From an uncultured Sutterella sp. (GTDB lineage: Bacteria > Pseudomonadota > Gammaproteobacteria > Burkholderiales > Burkholderiaceae_F), in the NCBI GenBank assembly GCA_905194315.1, contig CAJJRX010000023.1, positions 1 through 38,481 on the forward strand: a stretch of 38,481 nt of DNA. The letters are read 5' to 3'. The stretch's first letter is position 1; every line of letters begins with the position of its first letter. Under the pieces are notes generated by a model, which was not told where the DNA came from, made no database searches, and saw only the letters and a list, made by a program, of their open reading frames with translations. Position numbers and translations under genes: made by a program. Positions 8,817 through 18,239 of the stretch are shown here, in pieces.

Positions 8817-10655
8817 TCAGAGCTGCATTGCTGCACGCACAATTTCAAGCACATCCTCACCGTACTTGTCGAGTTTGGTAAGCCCCACTCCGGAGATATC
8901 GAGCAGTTCATCCCTGTCTCCGGGATGGCGCATAGCGATATTGAGCAGCGTCTGATCATTGAAAATAACATACGGAGGCTTGCCGAGATCTCTGGCAAGC
9001 GTCCGGCGCCACTCGCGCAGCGCCTCATAGCAGATCCGTTCACGGTTGCCGAGCTCACTCATCATCCGGCGCAGTTTCTCCTGTGCCTGTGTGTTTTCGG
9101 TGTATCCGCGCCTGCTGTGCTTACGTTTGCGGATGAGTACCTGTATCTCCCGCCGCAGAAGTGCATTCGCCCCTTCGCCGAGCCGGAGAACGTTGTGCCG
9201 CAAGGCATCCACCCAGACAATATGCCGTGCGATCAGCTGGCGTAATATCATCCGCCACTCGGAGGCACTCAGCTCGCTGCCGATCCCCCAGGTTGAAAGA
9301 GTGCTGTGATTGTGCTCTTTGATGCGATCTGTCTCATTGCCTGTCAGAATATCGATGATGTAGGAGGCGCCGTAGCTTGTTCCGCTCGCCTGCTGCACGC
9401 GATAGATGCAGGAAACCAGCTTGATGGCCTCTGTCGTGCGATCCACTGTCTCTGGCGGGTTTACACAGTTGTCGCACTTCCCGCAGGGTTCGCTTTTTTC
9501 ACCAAAATACGCCAGCAAACGCACACGGCGGCAGTCGGTACACTCCGAGAGCCCGAGCATCGCATCGAGTTTCTGTGTGCTCAGCTCTTTATAGAAATCG
9601 TCCGCCTGGGAGGTTTCGATGAAATAGCGCTGATTCATCACATCTTTCAGCCCGTATGCCATCCAGGCATCCGCAGGCAGACCGTCACGCCCGGCGCGTC
9701 CGGTTTCCTGAAAATAGCTTTCAATGGAGCGGGGCAGATCAACATGGGCGATAAACCGCACATTGGGTTTATCAACCCCCATCCCGAATGCGATGGTGGC
9801 CACCATCACAATATTATCTTCACGAAGAAAAAGCGCCTGATTCTCTGCTCTCTGCTCCGGACTCAGCCCGGCGTGGTACACCAGAGAGCGTATACCGTGC
9901 TCCTGCAGAAACTCCGCCACCTGTTCTGTCGTTTTACGCGAGAGGCAATAGACGATCCCCGGATCGCCCATATGCTCATAGCGGATAAAATTGAGAAGCT
10001 GCTCCTGATAGTTCTGTTTCTCAACAACCTGATAAAAGATATTCGGGCGGTCAAAACTTGCGACAAAACGCTCGGGATTCACCAGCAGGAGACTGACTAT
10101 CTCCTCCCGGGTTTTCTCATCCGCCGTTGCGGTCAGGGCTATACGGGGAACCTCAGGGAACTCTTCCCGGAGAAAAGTAAGCGCGCGGTAATCGGGGCGG
10201 AAGTCATGCCCCCAGATACTCACACAATGTGCTTCATCAATAGCAAAAAGCGCGACACTGATCTGACTGAGCAGCTGGCGGAAACTCCCAAGCACAGCAC
10301 GCTCGGGAGACACATAGAGCAAATCGATGTCACCAGCGAGCACACGGCGGCGGATTTCGCCGATTTCCTCAAAACTCTGTGTGGAATTCCAGAAGGCAGC
10401 CTTAACACCAACCTCTTCAAGGGCGTCCACCTGATCCTGCATAAGGGCAATCAGCGGAGAGATGACAACAGCCACACCGTCACGCAGCAGAGCAGGAATC
10501 TGATAGCACAGACTTTTCCCGCCACCCGTTGGCATCAGCACCAGCGCATCCCGCCCTTCGAGCACCGCGTTAATGGCACTTTCCTGAAGCCCTCTGAATG
10601 TGTCGTAACCGAACACATTTTTTAGTGCTTCTTGAGGAGAGGAATATCGACGCAT
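8817..10655 (-). CDS. recQ: ATP-dependent DNA helicase RecQ
   Basis: RecQ is a 3'-5' superfamily 2 helicase acting in recombination and stalled fork repair. The 612-residue protein has Walker A TGGGKS (43-48), the DEAH box (140-143), ALTATAD, and the helicase C-terminal motif QETGRAGRDG. A RecQ zinc module of four Cys follows (CTDCRR ... CGKCDNC), then a winged helix and a C-terminal HRDC domain (about 535-612). Length matches E. coli RecQ (609). It converges with the SDR gene at its 3' end. Confidence 0.96.
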   Translation of the reverse strand: MRRYSSPQEALKNVFGYDTFRGLQESAINAVLEGRDALVLMPTGGGKSLCYQIPALLRDGVAVVISPLIALMQDQVDALEEVGVKAAFWNSTQSFEEIGEIRRRVLAGDIDLLYVSPERAVLGSFRQLLSQISVALFAIDEAHCVSIWGHDFRPDYRALTFLREEFPEVPRIALTATADEKTREEIVSLLLVNPERFVASFDRPNIFYQVVEKQNYQEQLLNFIRYEHMGDPGIVYCLSRKTTEQVAEFLQEHGIRSLVYHAGLSPEQRAENQALFLREDNIVMVATIAFGMGVDKPNVRFIAHVDLPRSIESYFQETGRAGRDGLPADAWMAYGLKDVMNQRYFIETSQADDFYKELSTQKLDAMLGLSECTDCRRVRLLAYFGEKSEPCGKCDNCVNPPETVDRTTEAIKLVSCIYRVQQASGTSYGASYIIDILTGNETDRIKEHNHSTLSTWGIGSELSASEWRMILRQLIARHIVWVDALRHNVLRLGEGANALLRREIQVLIRKRKHSRRGYTENTQAQEKLRRMMSELGNRERICYEALREWRRTLARDLGKPPYVIFNDQTLLNIAMRHPGDRDELLDISGVGLTKLDKYGEDVLEIVRAAMQL

Positions 10656-10759
10656 AGGAGTGAGTGCACAGTCTGCCGCTGTCAGATGGAGTTATCAGAG
10701 GCTTCAATCTTAACGTATTCACGCGGGGCATGCAGAGTTCCCGGCCCGCATGCACACAG

Positions 10760-10792
10760 AAAAAGGCCTCCCGAATCTGAAATCGGGAGGCC
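10760..10792 (-). terminator. Rho-independent terminator after sstT
   Basis: On the minus strand a perfect 10-bp stem GGCCTCCCGA / TCGGGAGGCC with an 8-nt loop is followed by TTTTT. It sits about 70 bp beyond the sstT stop codon, between sstT and recQ. Confidence 0.88.
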
Positions 10793-10863
10793 GGATGTTT
10801 CAGGGAAAGCAGTGAGGCGTTTCGCGGGCCGGCTCACTGCCCCCGGTGCGGGTCGTGAAAATC

Positions 10864-12090
10864 TCAGGCTTTCTGAGCCTGTTTTTCAGCGCGACGGCAG
10901 GCTGCAATTGTAAACAGAGCGTCACTAGAGGAGTTCAAAGCTGTTTCGGCGGAGTCCTGGAGCACACCGATGATGAACCCGACAGCAACAACCTGCATGG
11001 CCACATCCTGGTCAATACCAAAGAGGCCGCAAGCCAGAGGAATCAGCATAAGGGAGCCGCCCGGCACACCCGAGGCGCCGCAGGCGCAGAGTGCCGCAAC
11101 AAACGAGAGGAAGATGGCGGTCGAAATATCCACCGTCACACCCAGCGTATAGGCAGCAGAGAGCGTCAGCACCGTAATCGTAATCGCAGCGCCGGCCATG
11201 TTGATGGTGGCTCCGATAGGAATCGAGATCGAATAGGTCGACTCAGGCAGACCGAGACGGCGGCAGATCGACAGATTCACAGGGATGTTGGCAGCAGACG
11301 AACGGGTGAAGAACGCGGAAACACCGGATTCACGCAACGTCATAAACGTGATGGGGAAGGGGTTTTCGCGGGTGGTGAGCCAGACAAGCAGAGGATTGAC
11401 GACGAAAGCAACAAACGCCATCGAACCCAGCAGCACGGCAAGCAGCTTCACGTAACCGGCGAAGACACCGGGACCGGTGGTGGCAAACGTTTCCGCAACC
11501 AGGCCGAAAATACCGATAGGGGCAAAACGGATCACAAGGCGCACAACGAACTCCACACCCTTGGCGGCGTCACTGAGCACCTCACGGGTGGAATCAGTAC
11601 CGTGGCGGAGCACAACACCCATGGCGATGGCCCAGGCCAGAATCCCGATGTAGTTACCGTTGGCGATAGCCTTCACGGGGTTGTCAACCACATTGAGGAT
11701 CAGATTGCCAAGCACGTCGCTGATGGCACCCGGGGCGGTTACCGTTTCACCGGCGGCCATGATGAGCTTGGTGGGGAACATGAAGCTGGCAATAACAGCC
11801 ACGACAGCGGCGGCGAATGTGCCAACAAGATACAGAACGATAATCGGCTTGATGTGAGCGCTTTCGCCTTCAAGATCCTGATTGGCGATAGAGCTCATAA
11901 CGAGCACAAACACAAGGACAGGTGCGACAGCCTTCAAAGCAGTCACGAAAACCTTCCCGAGGAAGCCGGCACTGACAGCAACCGCCGGTGCGGCAAAAGC
12001 TACGATAATGCCCAGAATCAGGGCTACCAAAATCTGTTTAACTAGCGATGCCTGTAGGAAAGGCATTGCAAATTTAAAGACGTTTTTCAT
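10864..12090 (-). CDS. sstT: Serine/threonine:sodium symporter
   Basis: A dicarboxylate/amino acid:cation symporter family protein of 408 residues with about eight membrane helices and two re-entrant loops. The serine-rich loop reads FFTRSSAANIPVN, followed by IPIGATINMAGAA, and the C-terminal half has SGVPGGSLMLIP. These match SstT, which imports Ser and Thr with Na+. The ATG at 12090 (MKNVFKFAMPFLQ) is chosen because GGAG lies seven bases upstream; the open frame extends 17 codons further without support. It is flanked by its own terminator. Confidence 0.92.
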   Translation of the reverse strand: MKNVFKFAMPFLQASLVKQILVALILGIIVAFAAPAVAVSAGFLGKVFVTALKAVAPVLVFVLVMSSIANQDLEGESAHIKPIIVLYLVGTFAAAVVAVIASFMFPTKLIMAAGETVTAPGAISDVLGNLILNVVDNPVKAIANGNYIGILAWAIAMGVVLRHGTDSTREVLSDAAKGVEFVVRLVIRFAPIGIFGLVAETFATTGPGVFAGYVKLLAVLLGSMAFVAFVVNPLLVWLTTRENPFPITFMTLRESGVSAFFTRSSAANIPVNLSICRRLGLPESTYSISIPIGATINMAGAAITITVLTLSAAYTLGVTVDISTAIFLSFVAALCACGASGVPGGSLMLIPLACGLFGIDQDVAMQVVAVGFIIGVLQDSAETALNSSSDALFTIAACRRAEKQAQKA

Positions 12091-12436
12091 ATAGGACTCC
12101 AGGATTGAACATTCAGTGAATGTACAATTGGTCACGACCACACAGTTACATTAACAAAATCTCATAAGAATCGGGGTATTCCGCCGTCCAAATACCTGCA
12201 TTTGACGACAATTTTTGTAAGCTGGGTAACTTTCTGTTGACTTAACTCAATGCCCCTAGGAGAGTACCCAGATGGGGAAAATCCCAATCCGTCGGGAAAT
12301 ATACTGCCTGCAGACACGTCTGGCGACCTCACTCACCATCCGGAACAATCCGTCGTGTACTCGAATTTAAGCGCAGTTTGCTAAGATAGTGAGTTATCTT
12401 CTTTTCTCTTTCGCCTGTGCGAAATCTGTCATCGTC
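12091..12436. other. Divergent intergenic region sstT / MFS gene
   Basis: This 346-bp gap has no convincing ORF. It carries an inverted repeat ACATTC-AGT-GAATGT (12109-12123) just upstream of the sstT ribosome binding site. Promoter-like pieces with TTGACG (about 12203) and TTGACT (about 12238) point toward the MFS gene without good -10 partners. There are also GC-rich imperfect repeats around 12260-12300. No promoter could be assigned with confidence. Confidence 0.4.
12109..12123 (-). promoter_or_regulatory. Inverted repeat in sstT leader, possible operator
   Basis: A perfect 6-bp dyad ACATTC / GAATGT with a 3-bp spacer lies 18-33 bp upstream of the sstT ATG. It could be an operator or a small mRNA hairpin next to the ribosome binding site. 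The binding protein is unknown. Confidence 0.35.
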
Positions 12437-13645
12437 ATGCAACGCAACCCTGCCCTCGGATTTGTCCTTGCCTGCGTCTTTCTGGACGCTCTGGGCATCG
12501 GCCTCATCATTCCGGTGCTGCCGCGACTTATCGGCAGTCTGGCCGGCAGTGCTGACGAACAGACGATCTGGTACGGCGGCATCATGATCAGCTACGGGCT
12601 GATGCAGTTTTTCTTTGCGCCGATTCTCGGTGCCCTCTCGGATCGAATCGGCCGCCGTCCGGTTCTGCTCACCGGGATTCTCGGTCTCGCCATCATGATG
12701 CTGGTTCCGGCCTTTGTCTCATCGCTTCCGCTGATCCTTGTCTCACGTATCCTCGGCGGCATGATGAGTTCAAACATCGTCGTCGCCCAGGCCTATATCG
12801 CTGACGTCACCACGGAAAACTCCCGAATCTCGTCGTTTGGAAAAATCGGTGCAATTTTCGGCATTGCCTTTGTGCTCGGCCCGGCGCTCGGCGGTGTGCT
12901 CGGACAGGTTGACCCGCGCCTGCCCTTCATGGTGGCCGGAGCCATCTGCGGGCTGAATTTCCTCTACGGTCTGTTCATTCTCCCGGAAAGTCTGACGCAG
13001 AAGGATACAGCGCCACTTAACTGGAAGCGTATCAATCCTTTTTTTGCCATTTTCAATCTGACACGGCTTGACGGCATCCGGCCGTTTCTGCTTATTATCA
13101 CGCTCTTTACGCTGGCCCAGAGTCTGATGCAGTGCACCTGGGCACTGTATGTCGAATACCGCTACAGCTGGACACCCCTGATGATCGGGTTGAGCATCTT
13201 TGCACTCGGCATTTCCATCAGTCTTACTCAGGGCTTTTTCCTGCCGTTTCTCGCCAGACGGCTCGCCCCGGAGAAGATTGTTAAACTCGGTCTCATTATC
13301 GGACTCTTTGCCATGCTCGCCATCGGTTTTTCACCGTGGGGGGCGCTGAGCCTGTGTCTGATCTGCGCCTTTGCGCTCATGGGGGTTGTCGGACCGACCA
13401 TTCAGGGTGAGATCAGCCGGCAGTGTGCCGATACCCAGCAGGGGGTCAATATGGGGGCGGTCAGTTCGCTCAACAGCTTCACCGGTGCAATTTCACCGAT
13501 GATCGGCACCCCGCTGCTGATGATCACCTCCCGTCACACCGATCATATCCTGCTTGCCGGCACACCCTATTTTGTCTGTGCTCTTCTTCTTGTGACGGCA
13601 CTCCTGATCGCCGTAAAGGCTGACAGCGCCAGCCGCAACAAATAA
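12437..13645 (+). CDS. MFS transporter, Tet/TCR-like
   Basis: A twelve-helix major facilitator protein of 402 residues. The loop 2-3 motif A reads GALSDRIGRRPVLL; the N-terminus (GFVLACVFLDALGIGLIIPVLP) matches the TetA/TCR drug:H+ antiporter group. Substrate cannot be predicted; there is no tetR-like gene beside it. The ATG at 12437 fits the family N-terminus, though the frame is open from a GTG at 12389 and neither start has a good ribosome binding site. It converges with the oxidoreductase operon, sharing the hairpin just after its stop. Confidence 0.85.
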   Translation: MQRNPALGFVLACVFLDALGIGLIIPVLPRLIGSLAGSADEQTIWYGGIMISYGLMQFFFAPILGALSDRIGRRPVLLTGILGLAIMMLVPAFVSSLPLILVSRILGGMMSSNIVVAQAYIADVTTENSRISSFGKIGAIFGIAFVLGPALGGVLGQVDPRLPFMVAGAICGLNFLYGLFILPESLTQKDTAPLNWKRINPFFAIFNLTRLDGIRPFLLIITLFTLAQSLMQCTWALYVEYRYSWTPLMIGLSIFALGISISLTQGFFLPFLARRLAPEKIVKLGLIIGLFAMLAIGFSPWGALSLCLICAFALMGVVGPTIQGEISRQCADTQQGVNMGAVSSLNSFTGAISPMIGTPLLMITSRHTDHILLAGTPYFVCALLLVTALLIAVKADSASRNK

Positions 13646-13684
13646 AAAACGCCCTGCCCCTCAGCAGACGGGAGCAGAGCGTTT
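13644..13684 (-). terminator. Terminator of the oxidoreductase operon
   Basis: A stem AAACGC / GCGTTT extended by CTGC / GCAG across one mismatch encloses a 16-nt loop. On the minus strand it is followed by a T-run (GCGTTTTTTATT), so it best serves the minus-strand operon. It begins at the stop codon of the MFS gene and may also help end that transcript. Confidence 0.75.
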
Positions 13685-13705
13685 CTGGAGAGACCGGCCT
13701 TTTCG

Positions 13706-15328
13706 TCAGATCTTCTCTTTGACCATATCAATAGCCCCGCAGGGACATTCCTGGGCACAAATGCCGCAGCCCTTGCAGTATTCATAGTTAATCTTGAATT
13801 TCAGACCGGGGCCGAGTTTGATAATGGCATTGTCCGGGCAGACGCCGTAGCAGTTGTCACACTCAAAGCAGTTGCCGCAGGACATGCAGCGGCGGGCTTC
13901 AAAGAGGGCGCTGTCCTCGGTGAGCCCCTGCTGAACCTCATCAAACGTTGTCTGACGGCGGATCATATCGAGCTGAGGGCGCACCGTCTTCGGAGCATCA
14001 GCATAGTACCAGGTATTCAGGCGGTCAAAGCTGGCCGGACCGTCGGTCTTCGCCAGTTCAACCGGCTTACCCGTGAGGTACTCGTGAATAGCCCGCGCCG
14101 CTTTCTTGCCGTGACCGATGGCCACCGTAACGTTGCGTTCACACTTGACCATATCCCCGCCGGCGAAAATACCGGGGTGGCCGGTCATCATGTTAGCGTC
14201 AACCTCAACCACACCGTCTTCAGTCACAAGACCGTCTACGTTTGTGAGCAGGGAAAGATTGGTTTCCTGGCCGAGTGCAAGCACCACACTGTCGGCACCG
14301 ACGGTTTCAAACTCACCGGTGGGCTGCGGTTTGCCGTTTTCGTCGAGTACCATCTTTTCAATGCGAACTTCACCCTCTTCGGCTGCCTTGATCGTCGAGA
14401 GCCACTTCATGCTCACGCCTTCCTCAATAGCCTCCTCGATTTCGAACTGATGCGCAGGGGCCTTATCACGGGTACGGCGGTACACGACCAGAGGTTCCGC
14501 CCCCATACGCTTCATCGAACGGGCGACGTCGATAGCGGTATTGCCGCCACCGTAAACCACCACACGACGGCCGAGCATCGGTTTGTCCTCACCTTCCATG
14601 GAGCGGAGCACAGAAACCGCATCAACCACATGCGCGGCATCGCCGGCAGGAATATAGGCACGGCGCGCGAGACTGGCGCCCACCCCCAGGAAGACGGCAT
14701 CGTATTTGCCGGCAGCCATTTCCGCAGGCAGGTCCGTAATTTCACGGTTCAGTTCAAGTGTGACACCAAGGTCGAGAATACGCTTGACCTCACGGTCGAG
14801 AATATCACGCGGCAGACGGTATTTCGGAATACCGTATCGCATCATGCCGCCGGCCTGCTCTGAACTGTCAACCACATGAACACTGTGGCCCAGACGCGCC
14901 AGATGATAAGCTGCAGACAGACCGGCAGGGCCGGCACCGACAACAAGCACGCGCTTGCCGGAGAGTTCAGCAGGCTTCTCAAACGCCCAGCCCTTTTCGA
15001 GCGCATGGTCTCCAAGGAAGCGTTCCACGGCATTGATACCAACCGCTGCATCAAGTTCCGCACGGTTACAGGCGATTTCACACGTGTGATAACACACGCG
15101 CCCCATGATTGCGGGGAACGGATTATCTTCCGTAATTTTTTCCCATGCGCCACGGTAGTCACCACTTTCGGCATGAAAGAGCCAGGCCTGGCACTGTTCA
15201 CCGGCAGGGCACTTGGCATTGCAAGGCGGCAGGCGGTTTACATAGACCGGGCGCAGCGTACGCCAGGACCCTGTGCGGTTCGCAAGACTCGATCCAACAT
15301 CAAGGGTAATAGCAAAAGGTTTTGTCAT
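13706..15328 (-). CDS. 2-oxoacid oxidoreductase FAD/NADPH/ferredoxin subunit
   Basis: This 540-residue electron-transfer subunit resembles GltD and the PadH subunit of phenylglyoxylate dehydrogenase. It has an N-terminal GltD-type cysteine domain (C36, C40, C46; C79, C83, C87), an FAD fold (VVGAGPAGL, about 129-137) and an NAD(P)H fold (YGGGNTAIDVA, about 259-269). Two C-terminal [4Fe-4S] clusters follow (C481-C497 and C518-C530). It probably carries electrons from the alpha/beta/gamma core to NAD(P)+. In multi-subunit pyruvate:ferredoxin oxidoreductases the ferredoxin part is a separate delta subunit; here it is fused. The ATG at 15328 has GGGAGA upstream; the frame is open further but overlaps the beta gene. 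Last gene of the operon. Confidence 0.85.
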   Translation of the reverse strand: MTKPFAITLDVGSSLANRTGSWRTLRPVYVNRLPPCNAKCPAGEQCQAWLFHAESGDYRGAWEKITEDNPFPAIMGRVCYHTCEIACNRAELDAAVGINAVERFLGDHALEKGWAFEKPAELSGKRVLVVGAGPAGLSAAYHLARLGHSVHVVDSSEQAGGMMRYGIPKYRLPRDILDREVKRILDLGVTLELNREITDLPAEMAAGKYDAVFLGVGASLARRAYIPAGDAAHVVDAVSVLRSMEGEDKPMLGRRVVVYGGGNTAIDVARSMKRMGAEPLVVYRRTRDKAPAHQFEIEEAIEEGVSMKWLSTIKAAEEGEVRIEKMVLDENGKPQPTGEFETVGADSVVLALGQETNLSLLTNVDGLVTEDGVVEVDANMMTGHPGIFAGGDMVKCERNVTVAIGHGKKAARAIHEYLTGKPVELAKTDGPASFDRLNTWYYADAPKTVRPQLDMIRRQTTFDEVQQGLTEDSALFEARRCMSCGNCFECDNCYGVCPDNAIIKLGPGLKFKINYEYCKGCGICAQECPCGAIDMVKEKI

Positions 15329-15341
15329 TTTTCTCCCGTCC

Positions 15342-16403
15342 TTAGACAATGCCGGCACGTTCATCAGCCTGAATAGGCACCGGCGAGAATTCCTCATCTT
15401 CTTCATCGGCAAGCAGGCCGTACTCTTCAATGTTGCGGTCGCAAAGCGCCTGCATTCTTTCAAGTACAGCGGGGTCAGCCTTCTTGCTGAAAAGGTGTGC
15501 GAAGCGCTTCTGCGGCTTCAGATATTCGGTCACAGGGACAGGCTTGCGGATTTTGCTCACGCCGGTCACCTTGCCGTATTCCGCCTCAAACACAGGGAAC
15601 AGACCGCTCTGATAAGCCAGACGCGCCAGCGTCACTGTAATACCGGAAGCGGCGCCCCAGCCGAGCGGGCAGGGCACCAGAATATGGATATAACGGGCGC
15701 CACGGAAGCTCATCGCCTTGGTGACTTTGCGTTCAAGATCCCGCAGGTCAGCCACCGTCGCGGTTGCAACATACGGAATCCCGTGAGCCATGGCAATCAG
15801 AGGCACATTCTTACCCTGTCCCCAGACATTGCCGGGCTCATTGCCAATCGGCATCGTTGTGGCCGTGCGGGCGGTAGGCGGAGTGGCAGAAGAGCGCTGC
15901 ACACCGGTGTTCATGTAAGCCTCGTTGTCATAGCAGATGTAGAGCACATCGTCGTTACGCTCAAACATCCCTGACAGGCAGCCGAAACCGATATCGGTCG
16001 TCCCGCCGTCGCCGCCCATGGCAATAACGCGGGTAGGCTCAACGCCCGCTTTGCGGGCGCGTGTTCTGAAAGCGGCGGCCATCCCGGTGGCTACCGCGGC
16101 CGTATTGCCGAAGAGAGAATGGAACCAGGGCAGCTGCCAGCTGGTCTCCGGGTACGGCGTGGAGAACACCTCCAGACAACCTGTGGCATTGGCAGCAGCG
16201 AGATTGCCGTTGACAGCCTTGATCGCCGCATCCACGGCATATCTTGCACCAAGAGCCTCGCCGCAGCCCTGACAGGCGCGATGCCCTGAGTTGAGCGAGT
16301 TGGTACGGTTCATGCTCGCCTGAATGGAGCGTTCTTCAGCACCAAGCAGGCGATTGCCGACAGTAAAGGTCCCTGTCTGATAAAAATGCACGATTTCAGT
16401 CAT
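15342..16403 (-). CDS. 2-oxoacid:acceptor oxidoreductase beta subunit
   Basis: This 353-residue subunit holds the thiamine diphosphate and proximal iron-sulfur site of a pyruvate:ferredoxin oxidoreductase-type enzyme. It has the TPP motif GDG ... N (131-133, N160), and four cysteines at C44, C47, C76 and C245 in the PorB pattern. The start codon overlaps the stop of the alpha gene (TAATG), which implies translational coupling. A roughly 25-residue N-terminal extension precedes the conserved region. The substrate (pyruvate, 2-oxoglutarate, aryl glyoxylate) cannot be decided from sequence by eye; pyruvate is the simplest guess. Confidence 0.88.
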   Translation of the reverse strand: MTEIVHFYQTGTFTVGNRLLGAEERSIQASMNRTNSLNSGHRACQGCGEALGARYAVDAAIKAVNGNLAAANATGCLEVFSTPYPETSWQLPWFHSLFGNTAAVATGMAAAFRTRARKAGVEPTRVIAMGGDGGTTDIGFGCLSGMFERNDDVLYICYDNEAYMNTGVQRSSATPPTARTATTMPIGNEPGNVWGQGKNVPLIAMAHGIPYVATATVADLRDLERKVTKAMSFRGARYIHILVPCPLGWGAASGITVTLARLAYQSGLFPVFEAEYGKVTGVSKIRKPVPVTEYLKPQKRFAHLFSKKADPAVLERMQALCDRNIEEYGLLADEEDEEFSPVPIQADERAGIV

Positions 16404-17668
16404 TACAGTTCCTCCCCGGAGGCCAGTTTGCGCATCTGCACTTCGCGGTTCATGGCTTCAGCCATCGGTCCGGTATGACGACCGGCAGCCTCACGGGCAA
16501 GCTGCCCGTCAACAAGACTGCGATCGAGATCAAGGAAGTAGGGCTCTTCAGGGAAACCGCTGTCCATAGCGAGACGGAATGCCTCAGCAAACGACTGACG
16601 GCTGACCGCACGGCCGCCAAGACCGGCGATCATTGAATGCTGCTCAACAGGCAGCCCCTGCAGCGCCTTCATCACATCAAGGGCAACAGCGCCGCCTTCA
16701 CCCGCACCAATCATACGGTCGATCACAACCACCTTCTTCACGCGGGAGAGCGCTTCGCGAACCGCCTTAAACGGGAACGGACGATAGCAGGTCAGGCCGA
16801 CGACGCCAATCTTGAGTCCCTGCTCACGCAGCTCATCAACCGTATCCTTGATCGTACCGAGCAGAGAGCCCATCGCAAAGACGCACATCTCGGCATCCTC
16901 CATCCGGTACGTACTCAGCAGTCCGCCAGAGGCACGGCCGAATTTCGTCTTGAACTCTTCAGCAACGCGTTCAATCACCTCCATCGAGCCCGTGAGCTTC
17001 TGGTGGGCAAGATAACGTACTTCGGTAAAAGCTTCCGGACCGACCATGGCGCCGATGGAATACGGATTCTTCGGATCCATCACCTGACGCGGTTCATAGG
17101 GCGGCAGAAATTCATCCACCTCCTCCTGTGTGGGCACATCCATGCGCTCAAAGGCGTGAGTGAGGACAAAACCGTCCATACAGACCATCACAGGGATCGA
17201 AACCTCTTCGGCAATCTTGAAAGCCTGAATATGCAGATCAAGCGCCTCCTGATTGGTTTCTGCAAAAAGCTGAATCCAGCCCGAGTCACGCTGACTCATC
17301 GAGTCAGAATGATCGTTCCAGATATTGATCGGCGCACCGATGGCGCGGTTTGCTACTGTCATCACGACCGGCAGACCGAGGCCACTGGCGTTGTAAACAG
17401 CCTCAACCATGTACAGAAGCCCCTGAGAGGCGGTAGCTGTATAGGCGCGACCACCGGCCACAGATGCGCCGATGGCGACAGACATCGCAGCGAACTCACT
17501 TTCAACATTGATGTATTCGCAGTTTTCAAGCTTTCCCTGGCGGCAGAGCGCACCGAGCGCCTCCACGATATGAGTCTGCGGTGAAATCGGGTAGGCACAC
17601 ACCACATCCGGACGGCAAAGCGCCACAGCCTGTGCAACCCCCTGACTACCTTCGAGCTGCTTAAGCAT
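16403..17668 (-). CDS. 2-oxoacid:acceptor oxidoreductase alpha subunit
   Basis: A 421-residue PorA-type subunit with the pyrimidine-binding TPP domain (CAYPISPQTHIVE; ESEFAAMSVAIGA), the region NIWNDHSDSMSQRDSGWIQ typical of pyruvate:ferredoxin oxidoreductases, and a transketolase C-terminal-like domain. The ATG at 17668 is preceded by AGGAGG at five bases; a GTG at 17674 lies too close to that site. It overlaps the gamma gene by 8 bp and the beta gene by 1 bp, so the three core subunits are coupled. PorA would place this in anaerobic acetyl-CoA production (inference). Confidence 0.88.
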   Translation of the reverse strand: MLKQLEGSQGVAQAVALCRPDVVCAYPISPQTHIVEALGALCRQGKLENCEYINVESEFAAMSVAIGASVAGGRAYTATASQGLLYMVEAVYNASGLGLPVVMTVANRAIGAPINIWNDHSDSMSQRDSGWIQLFAETNQEALDLHIQAFKIAEEVSIPVMVCMDGFVLTHAFERMDVPTQEEVDEFLPPYEPRQVMDPKNPYSIGAMVGPEAFTEVRYLAHQKLTGSMEVIERVAEEFKTKFGRASGGLLSTYRMEDAEMCVFAMGSLLGTIKDTVDELREQGLKIGVVGLTCYRPFPFKAVREALSRVKKVVVIDRMIGAGEGGAVALDVMKALQGLPVEQHSMIAGLGGRAVSRQSFAEAFRLAMDSGFPEEPYFLDLDRSLVDGQLAREAAGRHTGPMAEAMNREVQMRKLASGEEL

Positions 17669-18239
17669 GCTCACCTCCTATTTCATTTCTAACATAGTCG
17701 TAAGCAAGACGGGCCACCTCTGCATTGGCTTCAGCAATGCGACCTTTGAACTTTTCGTTATAGGCGGCAATCACGCTTTCGAGCTTCATCATCCCGGTCA
17801 TGGCAGCCATGCCGGCAAGCATGCCAGCCCCCGGCAGCGGGCGGCCGAGTTTTTCCATCGCAAAACGTGTCGCAGGCACTGTCAGACAGTGTCCCGGCGG
17901 CAGCGCGCGGGCAAACTCTGTCAGCCCCAGCTGATCGATGCTTTTGTCTGTATTTATCAGTACATAGCCATCTTTCTGCAGACCGTCAAAGACGTTGACA
18001 GTATCAAGAAGCGTTCTGTCCTGAACCAGCACAACGTTGGGTTCAAGCACAGGTTCGCGCACACGGATTTCATGCGAAGCCAGACGGGCAAACGCCACCA
18101 CAGGTGCTCCGGTGCGTTCGGACCCGAAACTCGGGAACGCCTGAGCACAGTGCTTTTCCATGAAACCGGCCAGTGCGAGCATTTCGGCGGCTGTCACGAC
18201 GCCTTGGCCTCCGCGGCCATGTATTCTGATTTGTAACAC
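17661..18239 (-). CDS. 2-oxoacid:acceptor oxidoreductase gamma subunit
   Basis: A 192-residue PorG-type subunit. The N-terminus IRIHGRGGQGVVTAAEMLA is the family signature, followed by AFPSFGSERTGAPVVAF. It starts with GTG at 18239, with AAGGGG upstream. It is the first gene of a gamma-alpha-beta-FAD operon whose order matches neither the one-chain pyruvate:ferredoxin oxidoreductase of Enterobacteria nor the classic gamma-delta-alpha-beta order, since delta is fused to the last gene. Expression from the A/T-rich region 18240-18440 is likely, but no promoter is clear. Confidence 0.9.
   Translation of the reverse strand: MLQIRIHGRGGQGVVTAAEMLALAGFMEKHCAQAFPSFGSERTGAPVVAFARLASHEIRVREPVLEPNVVLVQDRTLLDTVNVFDGLQKDGYVLINTDKSIDQLGLTEFARALPPGHCLTVPATRFAMEKLGRPLPGAGMLAGMAAMTGMMKLESVIAAYNEKFKGRIAEANAEVARLAYDYVRNEIGGEHA

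Noticed and set aside
10846..12045. 399-codon open frame opposite sstT
   Set aside because: Arg/His/Asn-rich shadow of a clear membrane transporter gene.
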